This document shows, one piece after another, positions 17,445 through 24,942 of a stretch of 64,000 nucleotides of DNA. The stretch spans positions 16,965 to 80,964 of the forward strand of contig NZ_BDBQ01000085.1 of NCBI RefSeq assembly GCF_001613065.1, in the 5' to 3' direction. Every line of letters starts with the position of its first letter. The first letter of the stretch is position 1. The translations under genes and the position numbers were made by a program. The stretch is from Nocardia miyunensis NBRC 108239. GTDB lineage: Bacteria > Actinomycetota > Actinomycetes > Mycobacteriales > Mycobacteriaceae. A model generated the notes under the pieces. The model worked only from the letters and a program-made list of their open reading frames with translations. It made no database searches and was not told the DNA's origin.

Positions 17445-18248
17445 ATGCTGATCCGCATGGTGGACGTGGCGGCACTGCTGGATGATCTCGCGGCGGAATG
17501 CGCCGATCTGGACCGGATCGTCGCCGGGCTGCCCGCGGCCCAGTGGGCACTCGCCACACCCGCGCCCGGCTGGACCATCGCCCATCAGATCGGCCACCTG
17601 ACCTGGACGGATGAGGTCGCCACACTTTCCGCGACCGACGACGCCGCGTTCGGCGAACTGGTGCGTGACGCGTTGCCGCGAGCGGGGACGTTCGTCGACG
17701 AAGCCGCGGTCGAGGCCGCCGCCGCCCCGCCGGAGGAACTGCTCGAGCGATGGCGGCGCGGCCGCGAGGCGCTCGCGCAGGCGCTGCTAGCGGTGCCCGC
17801 GGGGACGAAGCTGAGCTGGTTCGGGCCGCCGATGAGCCCGGCGTCCATGGTCAGCGCCCGGCTGATGGAGACCTGGGCGCACGGACAGGATGTCGCCGAC
17901 GCGCTCGGCGTGACCCGCACACCGACCGCGCGGCTGCGCACCATCGCCCATATCGGCGTGCGCACAAGGAATTTCGCGTATGCGGTACACGATCGCCCCA
18001 TCCCCGCCGAGGATTTCCGGATCGAACTGACCGCACCGGACGGCGCGGTGTGGAACTGGGGGCCCGAGTCGGCGAGTCAGCGCGTCACGGGACCGGCGGT
18101 GGATTTCTGCCTGCGAGTGACGCAGCGGCGGCATCTCGACGATCTGGCGCTCGAAGCCACCGGTGCGGATGCGCGGGAATGGCTGACGATCGCGCAGGCG
18201 TTCGCGGGGCCCGCGGGATCCGGGCGCGAGGCGGGGCAGTTCGCCTGA
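17445..18248 (+). CDS. TIGR03084-type DinB-like metal-binding protein
   Basis: This 267-residue protein belongs to the maleylpyruvate isomerase N-terminal / DinB-like helical bundle group common in actinobacteria (mycothiol-dependent or metal-binding). The bundle has GWTIAHQIGHLTWTDEVA (His ligands near residue 50), then SARLMETWAHGQDVADALGV (about residues 140-160) and HIGVRTRNFAYAV. The C-terminal part carries a SCP2-like strand region ending RVTQRRHLDDLALEATGADAREWL. The start is the ATG at 17445; ATG 17457 is also possible. The reaction is unknown. Confidence 0.8.
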   Translation: MLIRMVDVAALLDDLAAECADLDRIVAGLPAAQWALATPAPGWTIAHQIGHLTWTDEVATLSATDDAAFGELVRDALPRAGTFVDEAAVEAAAAPPEELLERWRRGREALAQALLAVPAGTKLSWFGPPMSPASMVSARLMETWAHGQDVADALGVTRTPTARLRTIAHIGVRTRNFAYAVHDRPIPAEDFRIELTAPDGAVWNWGPESASQRVTGPAVDFCLRVTQRRHLDDLALEATGADAREWLTIAQAFAGPAGSGREAGQFA

Positions 18249-18571
18249 ACCGGCGATGATCGCGGGTGGGCGGCAACTGGAGCGGGCGAGCGTCAACTCG
18301 GGATATGCCGTGGCTGATGCCCGACCGGACGCCGTTGGCCGGAGGTCTCTGAGTTGGCAGTCGAAGCGGACGCTCGCCAGCTGATCGGATGATTACCCCG
18401 TTGATCACCTGCGGAAACCTTGCGGCACGAGATTTTTCGAATTTCGTGACCTGTGATCTTCACCTCCGCGTCCCGAATCGGTAACTCGCGGCGCAGTAAT
18501 CTGGACGAGCGTACGACTTTCAACGGTGCGGGTCGCGCGACTGGGAGGACCAGGGGAAAGAGGTACGCACC
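18249..18571. other. Intergenic region without a recognisable gene
   Basis: There are 323 bases between the DinB-like gene and the secreted protein gene. I see no conserved ORF or strong hairpin. It should contain the promoter of the 18572 gene; the stretch around 18420-18450 is locally AT-rich (TTTTTCGAATTTC). Confidence 0.4.
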
Positions 18572-19225
18572 GTGACATCGCAGATTCTCCGGCACACCGC
18601 CGTGGTGCTCGCCGGTATGGCCAGCATCGGATTCACCGTTGCGGCCGGAACGTACGTCGTCAACCAGATGGCCACCGGCCAGCACGAGGCCGCCGGAACC
18701 CCGTCACCGGAAGACGCTGCGGCCGATGCGATTTCGCCCCTGTTGCGGCAGGCCGCCGAACCGGACGTTCCGCGACCGTCCACCGCCGCTGTGCGATTCA
18801 CCTCCGAGACGCGCGAACTGCCCGTCACCATCGATCTGCGTCATCCTGCCGCGATGGCCCCCGCACCCGCCGAGCCGAGCGCACCGATCACCGCGGCCGT
18901 GCAGGCCACCACCGACCTCGACGCTCGCCTACCCCTGCCCGGCGACGCCTACGTCGGCGCGAATCTGACCAGACCCCAACCGGATTCGCTTTCGATGACC
19001 CTGGACACGAACCTGCTCGGCGATACCGCCCCCGGCACCCGGCTCCGCACCGACCTGGACGTCCGAAACGGCCGGATCACCCTGGCTCTGTCCGATCCCT
19101 ATCTGGGCAGCCAGTCCATCCAGATGTCCCCGCGCCACGCCGACCCCGCCACCCCGGACCTGAGCACTACCGCCCCGGACCTGGCGCAGCCGACAAGCCC
19201 GAACCACCGGCTCGCCACCGCGTAG
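18572..19225 (+). CDS. Secreted or membrane-anchored hypothetical protein
   Basis: This 217-residue protein has an N-terminal hydrophobic segment (HTAVVLAGMASIGFTVAAGTYVV, about residues 8-30) that would act as a signal anchor. A Pro/Ala-rich low-complexity region follows (about 40-115), then a short beta-rich part (TRLRTDLDVRNGRITLALSDPYLG) and a Thr/Pro-rich tail. I recognise no domain. The start is GTG 18572 behind a GGGGAAAGAGG site. It is probably exported. Confidence 0.6.
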   Translation: MTSQILRHTAVVLAGMASIGFTVAAGTYVVNQMATGQHEAAGTPSPEDAAADAISPLLRQAAEPDVPRPSTAAVRFTSETRELPVTIDLRHPAAMAPAPAEPSAPITAAVQATTDLDARLPLPGDAYVGANLTRPQPDSLSMTLDTNLLGDTAPGTRLRTDLDVRNGRITLALSDPYLGSQSIQMSPRHADPATPDLSTTAPDLAQPTSPNHRLATA

Positions 19226-19651
19226 CTCGCCTGCGGGATCCGGCGGACGCACTCACGACCAGACGTGACCAAAGGCTCTACGCCACACCGCACTCCGCGA
19301 CAGGGTGCCACGAACGTCCGCGGGTGTCGCACGCCCCAGGCTCGGCGAGCCACTTCCGGTGTGCGCTGCGACTGCCCGACCGGGTCGGCGAGCCAGCACG
19401 CGGGGATGCCGAATCCGGATGAATTGTGCGGAGCGCCAGAGAGACTCGGGATCGTCGGCAGGTGGAGGCGGACACCTTCGAGCAGCGAGCTGTGAGCCGA
19501 CCGCCTCGGAACAGGCTGCCGCCGGCAATCACGACATGACGCTGGGCCGGGAGCCGATCGCTTCACCTGAGTGAATCAGCTTGCGGCGCAATGCGATGTT
19601 TCACGATGAACAATGACGGCGACCCCGGGTTCGCGGGAGCCGCATTGCCGG
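19226..19651. other. Non-coding or degraded stretch
   Basis: This holds 426 bases between the secreted protein gene and the TetR remnant. Several short ORFs exist on both strands, but none has a recognisable protein pattern or a ribosome site. With the remnants that follow, this looks like decaying sequence. Confidence 0.35.
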
Positions 19652-19856
19652 TCAGGCGGGTTCGGCTGCCGGACGGTCGGGAGCCAGGGAGGCCAGGCCC
19701 TCGGCGGTGACGGTACGCAGGTCGGCGGCGATGGCCGAGATGATCGTGGCGGGGTCGGCCTGATCGTCGGGTATCCAGCGGTCCGAAGCCGAACGGAACA
19801 GGGCCATGCCGATATCGGTGGCCAGACGAGCGGTGTGCTGGGCACAGCCGCGCCCC
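19652..19856 (-). pseudogene. C-terminal remnant of a TetR-family regulator
   Basis: The minus-strand frame ending at 19652 encodes ARLATDIGMALFRSASDRWIPDDQADPATIISAIAADLRTVTAEGLASL, the typical last helices of actinobacterial TetR regulators. The DNA-binding N-terminal half is missing. The homology stops where the remnant of an oxidoreductase on the other strand begins. No start codon or ribosome site is convincing. Confidence 0.6.
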
Positions 19857-20015
19857 CTGCGCACCGACGTCCTGGGCGACTACGCGGAACTCGCCGCGCA
19901 GGGCCGCTTCTCGATTCCGATCGCGGGCACCTTCGCCCTGGACGACTGGCGCAGTGCCGCCCAGGCGAGCCTGTCCGGCCATGCCCACGGCAAACTCGTC
20001 CTGCGGATCGGCTGA
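19857..20015 (+). pseudogene. C-terminal remnant of an MDR-type NADPH oxidoreductase
   Basis: The plus-strand frame encodes RPLRTDVLGDYAELAAQGRFSIPIAGTFALDDWRSAAQASLSGHAHGKLVLRIG and stops at 20015. This is the standard C-terminus of quinone-oxidoreductase/zinc-type MDR enzymes. The first 250 or so residues are absent. It directly abuts the TetR remnant, which points to one deletion that removed both N-termini and the shared divergent promoter. Confidence 0.62.
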
Positions 20016-20081
20016 CACCACCCATCGGTCTGCTGCGGCATGTCCGCTACACCGCCGACCCGGCCGGGAATCCGGGCCACC

Positions 20082-20227
20082 CTATCGAAGGGTCGAGTTC
20101 GACTGCACCTGAACGGCATACGCGAGCCGGGCGGTCGAGTCATCCGAGATCGACCACGGCATGGCCATGCGGTCGACGTAGTTCGCCGAATTCACCTCGA
20201 TGCGGATCCCGGCGGGATCGTCACCGG
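20082..20227 (-). pseudogene. Possible C-terminal remnant of a VOC-type protein
   Basis: A minus-strand frame ending at a TAG (20082-20084) reads DDPAGIRIEVNSANYVDRMAMPWSISDD. This resembles the last strand of VOC proteins, where DPxGxxIE carries the metal-ligand Glu. Upstream sequence lacks the rest of the fold and belongs to lhgO on the other strand. The match is short and could be chance. Confidence 0.28.
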
Positions 20228-20254
20228 AACACCAGCGCGTGCAAGACTGCGTGG

Positions 20255-21433
20255 GTGTACGACTACTGCGTGATCGGCGGGGGCATCGTCGGGGTGGCGA
20301 CGGCCTACCGGATTCTCCAGGAGCGGCCCGGGGCGAGTCTGGTGCTGGTGGACAAGGCGGATCGGCTCGCGACACATCAGACTGGACACAACAGCGGGGT
20401 CGTGCATTCGGGGATCTATTACGCACCGGGCAGCCTGAAGGCGCGGATGTGCCGGCAGGGCGCACGGTGGACGACGGAATTCGCGGCGGCGCACGACATT
20501 CCGTATCGAGTCTGCGGAAAGCTGCTGGTGGCAACCGATTCCGCGGAACACGCCCGAATGCTGGACCTGTACGAACGCTCGGTGACCAACGGCGTGGACG
20601 TGGAATCGATCGATGCCGCCGAGCTCGCGCGGCGCGAACCCCGCGTGCGCGGGGTCGGCGCGCTGTATGTGCCGAGTACCGCAATCGTCGACTACACCCG
20701 CGTCACCGAGGTCCTGGCCGCGCAGGTGCGAGCGCGCGGAGCGGAGATCGTGCTCGGCGCGGAGATCACCGCGATCGCCGAGAATTCCGATGCCGTCACG
20801 GTTTCCGGGCCGTCGGGGTCCTGGCGCGCGGCACGAATGGTGGCCTGCGGCGGGTTGCAGGCCGACCGGCTGGCACGCCTGGCCGGGCTGCCGATCTCGT
20901 TGCGTATCGTGCCCTTTCGCGGTGAGTACTACCAATTACCCTCCGCGCGAAGCGATCTGGTCGACACGCTGATCTATCCGATCCCGGATCCGGAGCTGCC
21001 CTTCCTCGGCGTGCACCTGAGCCCGACCATCGACGGCGCGCTGACCGTCGGCCCGAACGCGGTGCTCGGACTCGCGCGGGAGGGCTACCGCAAGGGCGGC
21101 GTCGATCTGCGCGACGCCCGAGAGATCCTGTGCTATCCGGGATTTCACCGCGTCGCGGCCGCCAACGTCCGCACCGGGCTGCGCGAGCTGCGTGACTCGC
21201 TGTTCAAGCGCGGCTATCTCGCGCAGTGCCGCAAGTACTGTCCCGAACTCACCCTCTCGGATCTGCTTCCCCGCGAATGCGGTATCCGCGCACAGGCGGT
21301 GCTGCGGGACGGAACTCTGGTGCACGACTTCATGATCGAGCGCACCGAGCGGTCGGTCCACGTGCTCAACGCGCCGTCTCCGGCGGCGACCTCCGCCATG
21401 CCCATCGCCGAGCACATCGTCGAATCACTCTGA
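20255..21433 (+). CDS. lhgO: L-2-hydroxyglutarate oxidase (FAD-dependent, DAO family)
   Basis: This 392-residue flavoenzyme is predicted to oxidise L-2-hydroxyglutarate to 2-oxoglutarate, passing electrons to O2 or the quinone pool. It starts with the Rossmann motif VYDYCVIGGGIVGVATAYRI. The family motif THQTGHNSGVVHSGIYYAPGSLKARMC (about residues 42-68) and the C-terminal GIRAQAVLRDGTLVHDFMIE ... HVLNAPSPAATSAMPIAEHI are hallmarks of LhgO. The start is a GTG at 20255, because the residues before it (frame open upstream) do not fit and the Rossmann strand must begin at the N-terminus. No ribosome site is obvious. The upstream 20016-20254 spacer holds remnants only. Confidence 0.88.
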   Translation: MYDYCVIGGGIVGVATAYRILQERPGASLVLVDKADRLATHQTGHNSGVVHSGIYYAPGSLKARMCRQGARWTTEFAAAHDIPYRVCGKLLVATDSAEHARMLDLYERSVTNGVDVESIDAAELARREPRVRGVGALYVPSTAIVDYTRVTEVLAAQVRARGAEIVLGAEITAIAENSDAVTVSGPSGSWRAARMVACGGLQADRLARLAGLPISLRIVPFRGEYYQLPSARSDLVDTLIYPIPDPELPFLGVHLSPTIDGALTVGPNAVLGLAREGYRKGGVDLRDAREILCYPGFHRVAAANVRTGLRELRDSLFKRGYLAQCRKYCPELTLSDLLPRECGIRAQAVLRDGTLVHDFMIERTERSVHVLNAPSPAATSAMPIAEHIVESL

Positions 21434-21445
21434 CTTCCGGGCCAT

Positions 21446-21496
21446 CTGCCGATAAGCATTCAATAAAGAGGACTCCTGTAGTACTTTTATCGGCAG
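21446..21496. repeat. 10-bp inverted repeat between lhgO and the SRPBCC gene
   Basis: CTGCCGATAA (21446-21455) and TTATCGGCAG (21487-21496) are perfect inverted copies separated by 31 bases, with AATAAAGA in the loop. The repeat may be a weak terminator for lhgO or an operator for the following gene. Confidence 0.45.
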
Positions 21497-21518
21497 CCGT
21501 GGAACAGGAAGTACGCCT

Positions 21519-22040
21519 ATGGGCCACATCAAGTACGCGAGCGACGTCGGGGCGCCGGTGGAGGTCGCCTTCACCTACACGGACACTCCGATGTTCGTGC
21601 CGGAGTGGATGGTCGGCGTCGCAACCTTCGAACCGACCGACGACCCCGGTGACGAATCCGGAGCCGTCTATGCCGCGACGCTGCGCCTGGGTGTGTGGCA
21701 CCCCACGGTCGAGTGTGAGATCACGCAGTACCGCCCGAACGCGGTCATCGGATACACGCTGCGCAGGCGCCGCTCGGGGAAGGCGGCGCCTGCGGACTCC
21801 GATCCGGCCCGCACCCCGGCCGCATGGGGCACGATGACCCTGCATTTCGATCCGCTCGGCTACGGCCGCACCGTGCTGACCTCGGAAATCGACTACCCCG
21901 AGGCACATCGGCTGCCCGGCCGCATGTGCGCCCCGATGGTCGCCTCGACCCTGCGCTGGATGCTGCGGCGCACCGAATCTCAATTACGAAGAGCTATAGA
22001 GGAATTCCACGGTACAGATCTTGTCGGCCGGATTGCGTAG
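21519..22040 (+). CDS. SRPBCC (START/Bet v1-like) family protein
   Basis: This 173-residue protein begins with the polyketide-cyclase/START-like pattern MGHIKYASDVGAPVEVAFTYTDTPMFVPEWMVGVATFEP and continues with beta strands (ECEITQYRPNAVIGYTLRRR; TMTLHFDPLGYGRTVLTSEIDY). It ends in a long amphipathic helix (TLRWMLRRTESQLRRAIEEF) that closes the hydrophobic pocket. Such proteins bind lipids or aromatic compounds. A GGAAG site precedes the ATG. The gene ends 10 bases before rnhA, so it may share its transcript. Ligand unknown. Confidence 0.75.
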   Translation: MGHIKYASDVGAPVEVAFTYTDTPMFVPEWMVGVATFEPTDDPGDESGAVYAATLRLGVWHPTVECEITQYRPNAVIGYTLRRRRSGKAAPADSDPARTPAAWGTMTLHFDPLGYGRTVLTSEIDYPEAHRLPGRMCAPMVASTLRWMLRRTESQLRRAIEEFHGTDLVGRIA

Positions 22041-22050
22041 GGTACCTGCC

Positions 22051-22695
22051 ATGATCATCGTGAGCACCGACGGATCCTGCCTCCGCAATCCCGGTGGCGC
22101 AATCGGGTGGGCCTGGGTCAACCACCAGGGCACCTCCGGCAGCGGGGGTGCCGTATCGGGCACCAACCAGGTCGCCGAGCTACGCGCGGTGCTCGAGGCG
22201 ATCGTCTCGCATCCGGGCGCGGAGCCGCTGTTCATCGAGAGCGATTCGCTGTATGCGATCAAATGCGCCTCGGAGTGGATCTCCGGCTGGCGGCTGAACG
22301 GCTGGCGCACCTCCACCGGCGGCCCGGTCAAGAACGTCGAACTCGTCCGGCACATCGACCAGGCCATCGCCAGCCGCCCCGGGCCCGTGCGCTTCCGCTG
22401 GGTGCGCGGACACGTCGGCAACTACTTCAACGAACAGGCCGATCAGCTCGCGGGTACGGCGGCCCGCCAGGCCGCGGCGGCCCCCGACGCCGCCCCGACC
22501 GGGAGTTCCGACCTGCCCGCCCTGGCGATGCCCGATCCGACCACCACCGATCCGACCGAACCGATCCCCGTCATCGAACCGGCCGAGCCGACCGAACCCA
22601 TTCCCGCGGTGGCCCCGCGCACGAAAAAGGCTGCCGCACAAACACAATCAGCTCACGCCCAGCCCCGCAAGGCCGATGCGCTGACGCTGTTCTGA
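22051..22695 (+). CDS. rnhA: Ribonuclease HI with extended C-terminal tail
   Basis: This 214-residue enzyme cleaves RNA in RNA-DNA hybrids. The catalytic carboxylates are visible: Asp in VSTDGSCLRNPGG, Glu in AELRAVLEA, Asp in ESDSLYAIK and Asp in FNEQADQLAG. The RNase H fold ends near residue 145. A disordered tail of about 70 residues follows, rich in Pro, Thr, Ala and Glu (PTEPIPVIEPAEPTEPIP). The last six residues, DALTLF, resemble a beta-sliding-clamp binding motif. The start at ATG 22051 fits the fold exactly. The gene converges with the mce operon, with a shared terminator between them. Confidence 0.9.
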   Translation: MIIVSTDGSCLRNPGGAIGWAWVNHQGTSGSGGAVSGTNQVAELRAVLEAIVSHPGAEPLFIESDSLYAIKCASEWISGWRLNGWRTSTGGPVKNVELVRHIDQAIASRPGPVRFRWVRGHVGNYFNEQADQLAGTAARQAAAAPDAAPTGSSDLPALAMPDPTTTDPTEPIPVIEPAEPTEPIPAVAPRTKKAAAQTQSAHAQPRKADALTLF

Positions 22696-22733
22696 GCACG
22701 GCCGCCGTATCTGTGCCCACGGCGGCCCGCAAG

Positions 22734-22772
22734 CCTGACGGCAGTGGTGGAACGAACCCACCTGCCGTCAGG
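22734..22772. terminator. Bidirectional terminator-like hairpin between rnhA and the mce operon
   Basis: A perfect 11-bp inverted repeat (22734-22744 with 22762-22772), extended by three more pairs across a bulge, lies between the two convergent genes. There is no long T-run, as is common in high-G+C actinobacteria. Confidence 0.6.
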
Positions 22773-22787
22773 CGTTCCGCGATGAAC

Positions 22788-23633
22788 TCAGTTGCCCGGC
22801 TGGGCACCGCCGTTCGGCGCCTGCTGCTGGGTGTCCGCACCCGGAGCCTGCGCGTTACCGGCCTGCAGATCGTTGGTCATCGGCGACTGGAAGTTGTCGA
22901 CCATCCACTTGCCGTTCTGCTTCTCCAGCGAGGCCACCACACCGATGGTCAGCGGCTGCGGCTGCGGGGTCGCGGCCTTCGACTGGTTCTGTGTGATCAG
23001 CATGACCACCGACGCCTTGTTCGAGTCGCCGGACTCGTAGGCGCAGTGGATCTCGCCGACGGTCGAGCGGGCCTGCGCCTGCTGGGTGATCTGCTTGAGC
23101 GCGCTCGAAGCGCCGTCGAACTGGGTCAGCCAGTCGCCGGAGGAACGCTCCTTGACCCGCGTGATGTAGTCGTCGAAATTCTTGGCGTCGTAGGTGCCGA
23201 CCTGATGACCGAAGTCGCAGGCCGCGGCCACCGCGGAATTGCGCGCGTCGAGCTCGTCACCCCGATCGCCGGCCTGCTTCCAGAACACGACCACCGCGGC
23301 GGCAGCGGCGACCACCACGACGCCCGCGGCGAACGCGGCCACCATCGGCACCCAGTTGTTGCCCTTGCGCTCGGCGGCGGCGTCCTGCGCCGGGGGAGTC
23401 GCCGCGGCCTTCGGGGTCTTCTTCTCGGCCGACAGCTTCACCGTCTCGTCGGCGTCGCTCTTCGCATCCCCGCCGTCGGCCACCGCGGATTCCTTCGCGG
23501 CGGATGCCTCGGTATCGGAATCCTTGGCTGGCTCGTCCTTCGCGGGCGTGTCCTGCTCGACGGTCTTGTCCGTCGCGTCGGACTCCTGCGCCTCTCCGTT
23601 GGTCTTCTCGGTGGCGGCGTCGTCATCGGACAT
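22788..23633 (-). CDS. Mce-associated membrane protein
   Basis: This 281-residue protein has an acidic, disordered cytoplasmic N-terminus (Asp/Glu/Ala/Lys, about residues 1-85), one transmembrane helix (NNWVPMVAAFAAGVVVVAAAAAVVVFW, about 87-112) and an extracytoplasmic domain (DARNSAVAAACDFGHQVGTYDAKNFDDYITRVKERSSGDWLTQF ... NGKWMVDNFQSP). This is the layout of the Mas proteins, which stabilise Mce complexes in mycobacteria. It is the last gene behind mceF, 139 bases downstream. The ATG at 23633 is used; a GTG at 23648 would add five residues. The tail is Gln/Pro/Gly-rich. Confidence 0.82.
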   Translation of the reverse strand: MSDDDAATEKTNGEAQESDATDKTVEQDTPAKDEPAKDSDTEASAAKESAVADGGDAKSDADETVKLSAEKKTPKAAATPPAQDAAAERKGNNWVPMVAAFAAGVVVVAAAAAVVVFWKQAGDRGDELDARNSAVAAACDFGHQVGTYDAKNFDDYITRVKERSSGDWLTQFDGASSALKQITQQAQARSTVGEIHCAYESGDSNKASVVMLITQNQSKAATPQPQPLTIGVVASLEKQNGKWMVDNFQSPMTNDLQAGNAQAPGADTQQQAPNGGAQPGN

Positions 23634-23772
23634 GAATGAATCTGTCACTTTCCCGGTGCGCGGGCGCGCACCGTATTGCCGGATCGGGCCAGGCTACAAG
23701 CCCGGACCACGCGGAACACCCGCCGAGTGTAGGCACTCGCCGACGGGATCTCCGCCGCACCGAGATGACCAC

Positions 23773-24942
23773 TCACCGCACCGGGGGCAAGGTCCGGGCA
23801 TTCGGATCGACTCCCGCGGGCATCTGCGCACCGTTGTTCGGGATGGCGGGCCGAGGAGCATTCGCCGAACCACGAATCTGCTGATCCGGCGGGGGGTTGG
23901 TGCAGTAGTTGTACTTGTTGACCGTACCGTCGCCCACCCTCCAGGGGGCGCTCAACGGATGACTGTACGCGCAGTACGGCCGCGGCCAGATGTCCACGAT
24001 GGTATAGAACTCGCCGTCGTGCGCCGGGACGCCGATCGCGGAACTGCCGGTGACCAGCGCCGGGAACAACGCGCGCAACGCGGGCAGGCGCAGCTCGGCG
24101 GCCTTGGTGATGGCCGAGAAGTTGGTCGCCAGCTTGGTGATCGGATCCGCGGTCTTGTCCAGCACCGCACCCAGTTCCCGCATCTGGCCCGGGGCCTTGT
24201 CCAGGATCTTGGTCAACTCGTCGTTGGCATTGTTGAACTGCTTGAACAGCGTGGACGAGTTGTCGGTCAGCGTGCCCAGATCCGGCTGGGCCTGCGACGT
24301 GGTCGCCGCGATCGTGCGCAGATTCGCCAGCAGGTTGGTGGTCTGCGGCAGCAGATTGTCCAGGCCCGCGGTGACCAGGCTCAGCGCATCGATCATGCTG
24401 CGCAGCTGATCGGGGCCGCCGCTCAGCGCGGTGTCCATCTCCTTCAGGATGGTGCTGAGCCGGGCCGGGTCGATCTGATGGAAGAAGGCGCTGGAATTGT
24501 CCAGCACCGCCCACACCGGAGTCGGCGTGTGGATCTTGTTCGCGTCGTACTTGACCACCGAACCATTGGACAGGTACGGGGCCTGGTCGGTCTTCGGGCG
24601 GAAGTCGATGTACTGCTCACCCGCGCCGGACAGGGCCTGCACCGCGACCTCGGTATCCGAGGGGATCTTGTAGCGGGAGTCGATCGCGACATCGGCCCGG
24701 ATCGCATCGCCCGCATCGGTCAGGGTGATGTCCTGCACCTTGCCGATCCGGTAGCCGCGCAGGGTGACGTCGTTGCCGGGCTGCAGTCCACCCGACTGAT
24801 CCAGATCGACGGTGACCGCGTACGTGCTCTGCAGCGGATTCACCCGAGCCACGCTCACCAGCAGATACGACGCGCCGATCACCAGGGCGATCACCAGCGC
24901 GACGTTCGACACCAGCATCTTGTGCCGCCGCACCCAGCTCAT
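23773..24942 (-). CDS. mceF: Mce family protein MceF
   Basis: This 389-residue protein has one N-terminal membrane anchor (SNVALVIALVIGASYLLVSVARV), the MCE/MlaD domain (about residues 35-115: YAVTVDLDQSGGLQPGNDVTLRGYRIGKVQDI), then a long helical region (about 130-280) that forms part of the hydrophobic lipid tunnel. It ends with a short Cys-containing region (YCAYSHPLSAPWR) and a Pro/Asn-rich tail. It is the last of six mce genes and overlaps mceE by ATGA. The MceA-F hexamer shuttles lipids or sterols across the cell envelope to YrbE permeases; the substrate here is unknown. Confidence 0.92.
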   Translation of the reverse strand: MSWVRRHKMLVSNVALVIALVIGASYLLVSVARVNPLQSTYAVTVDLDQSGGLQPGNDVTLRGYRIGKVQDITLTDAGDAIRADVAIDSRYKIPSDTEVAVQALSGAGEQYIDFRPKTDQAPYLSNGSVVKYDANKIHTPTPVWAVLDNSSAFFHQIDPARLSTILKEMDTALSGGPDQLRSMIDALSLVTAGLDNLLPQTTNLLANLRTIAATTSQAQPDLGTLTDNSSTLFKQFNNANDELTKILDKAPGQMRELGAVLDKTADPITKLATNFSAITKAAELRLPALRALFPALVTGSSAIGVPAHDGEFYTIVDIWPRPYCAYSHPLSAPWRVGDGTVNKYNYCTNPPPDQQIRGSANAPRPAIPNNGAQMPAGVDPNARTLPPVR

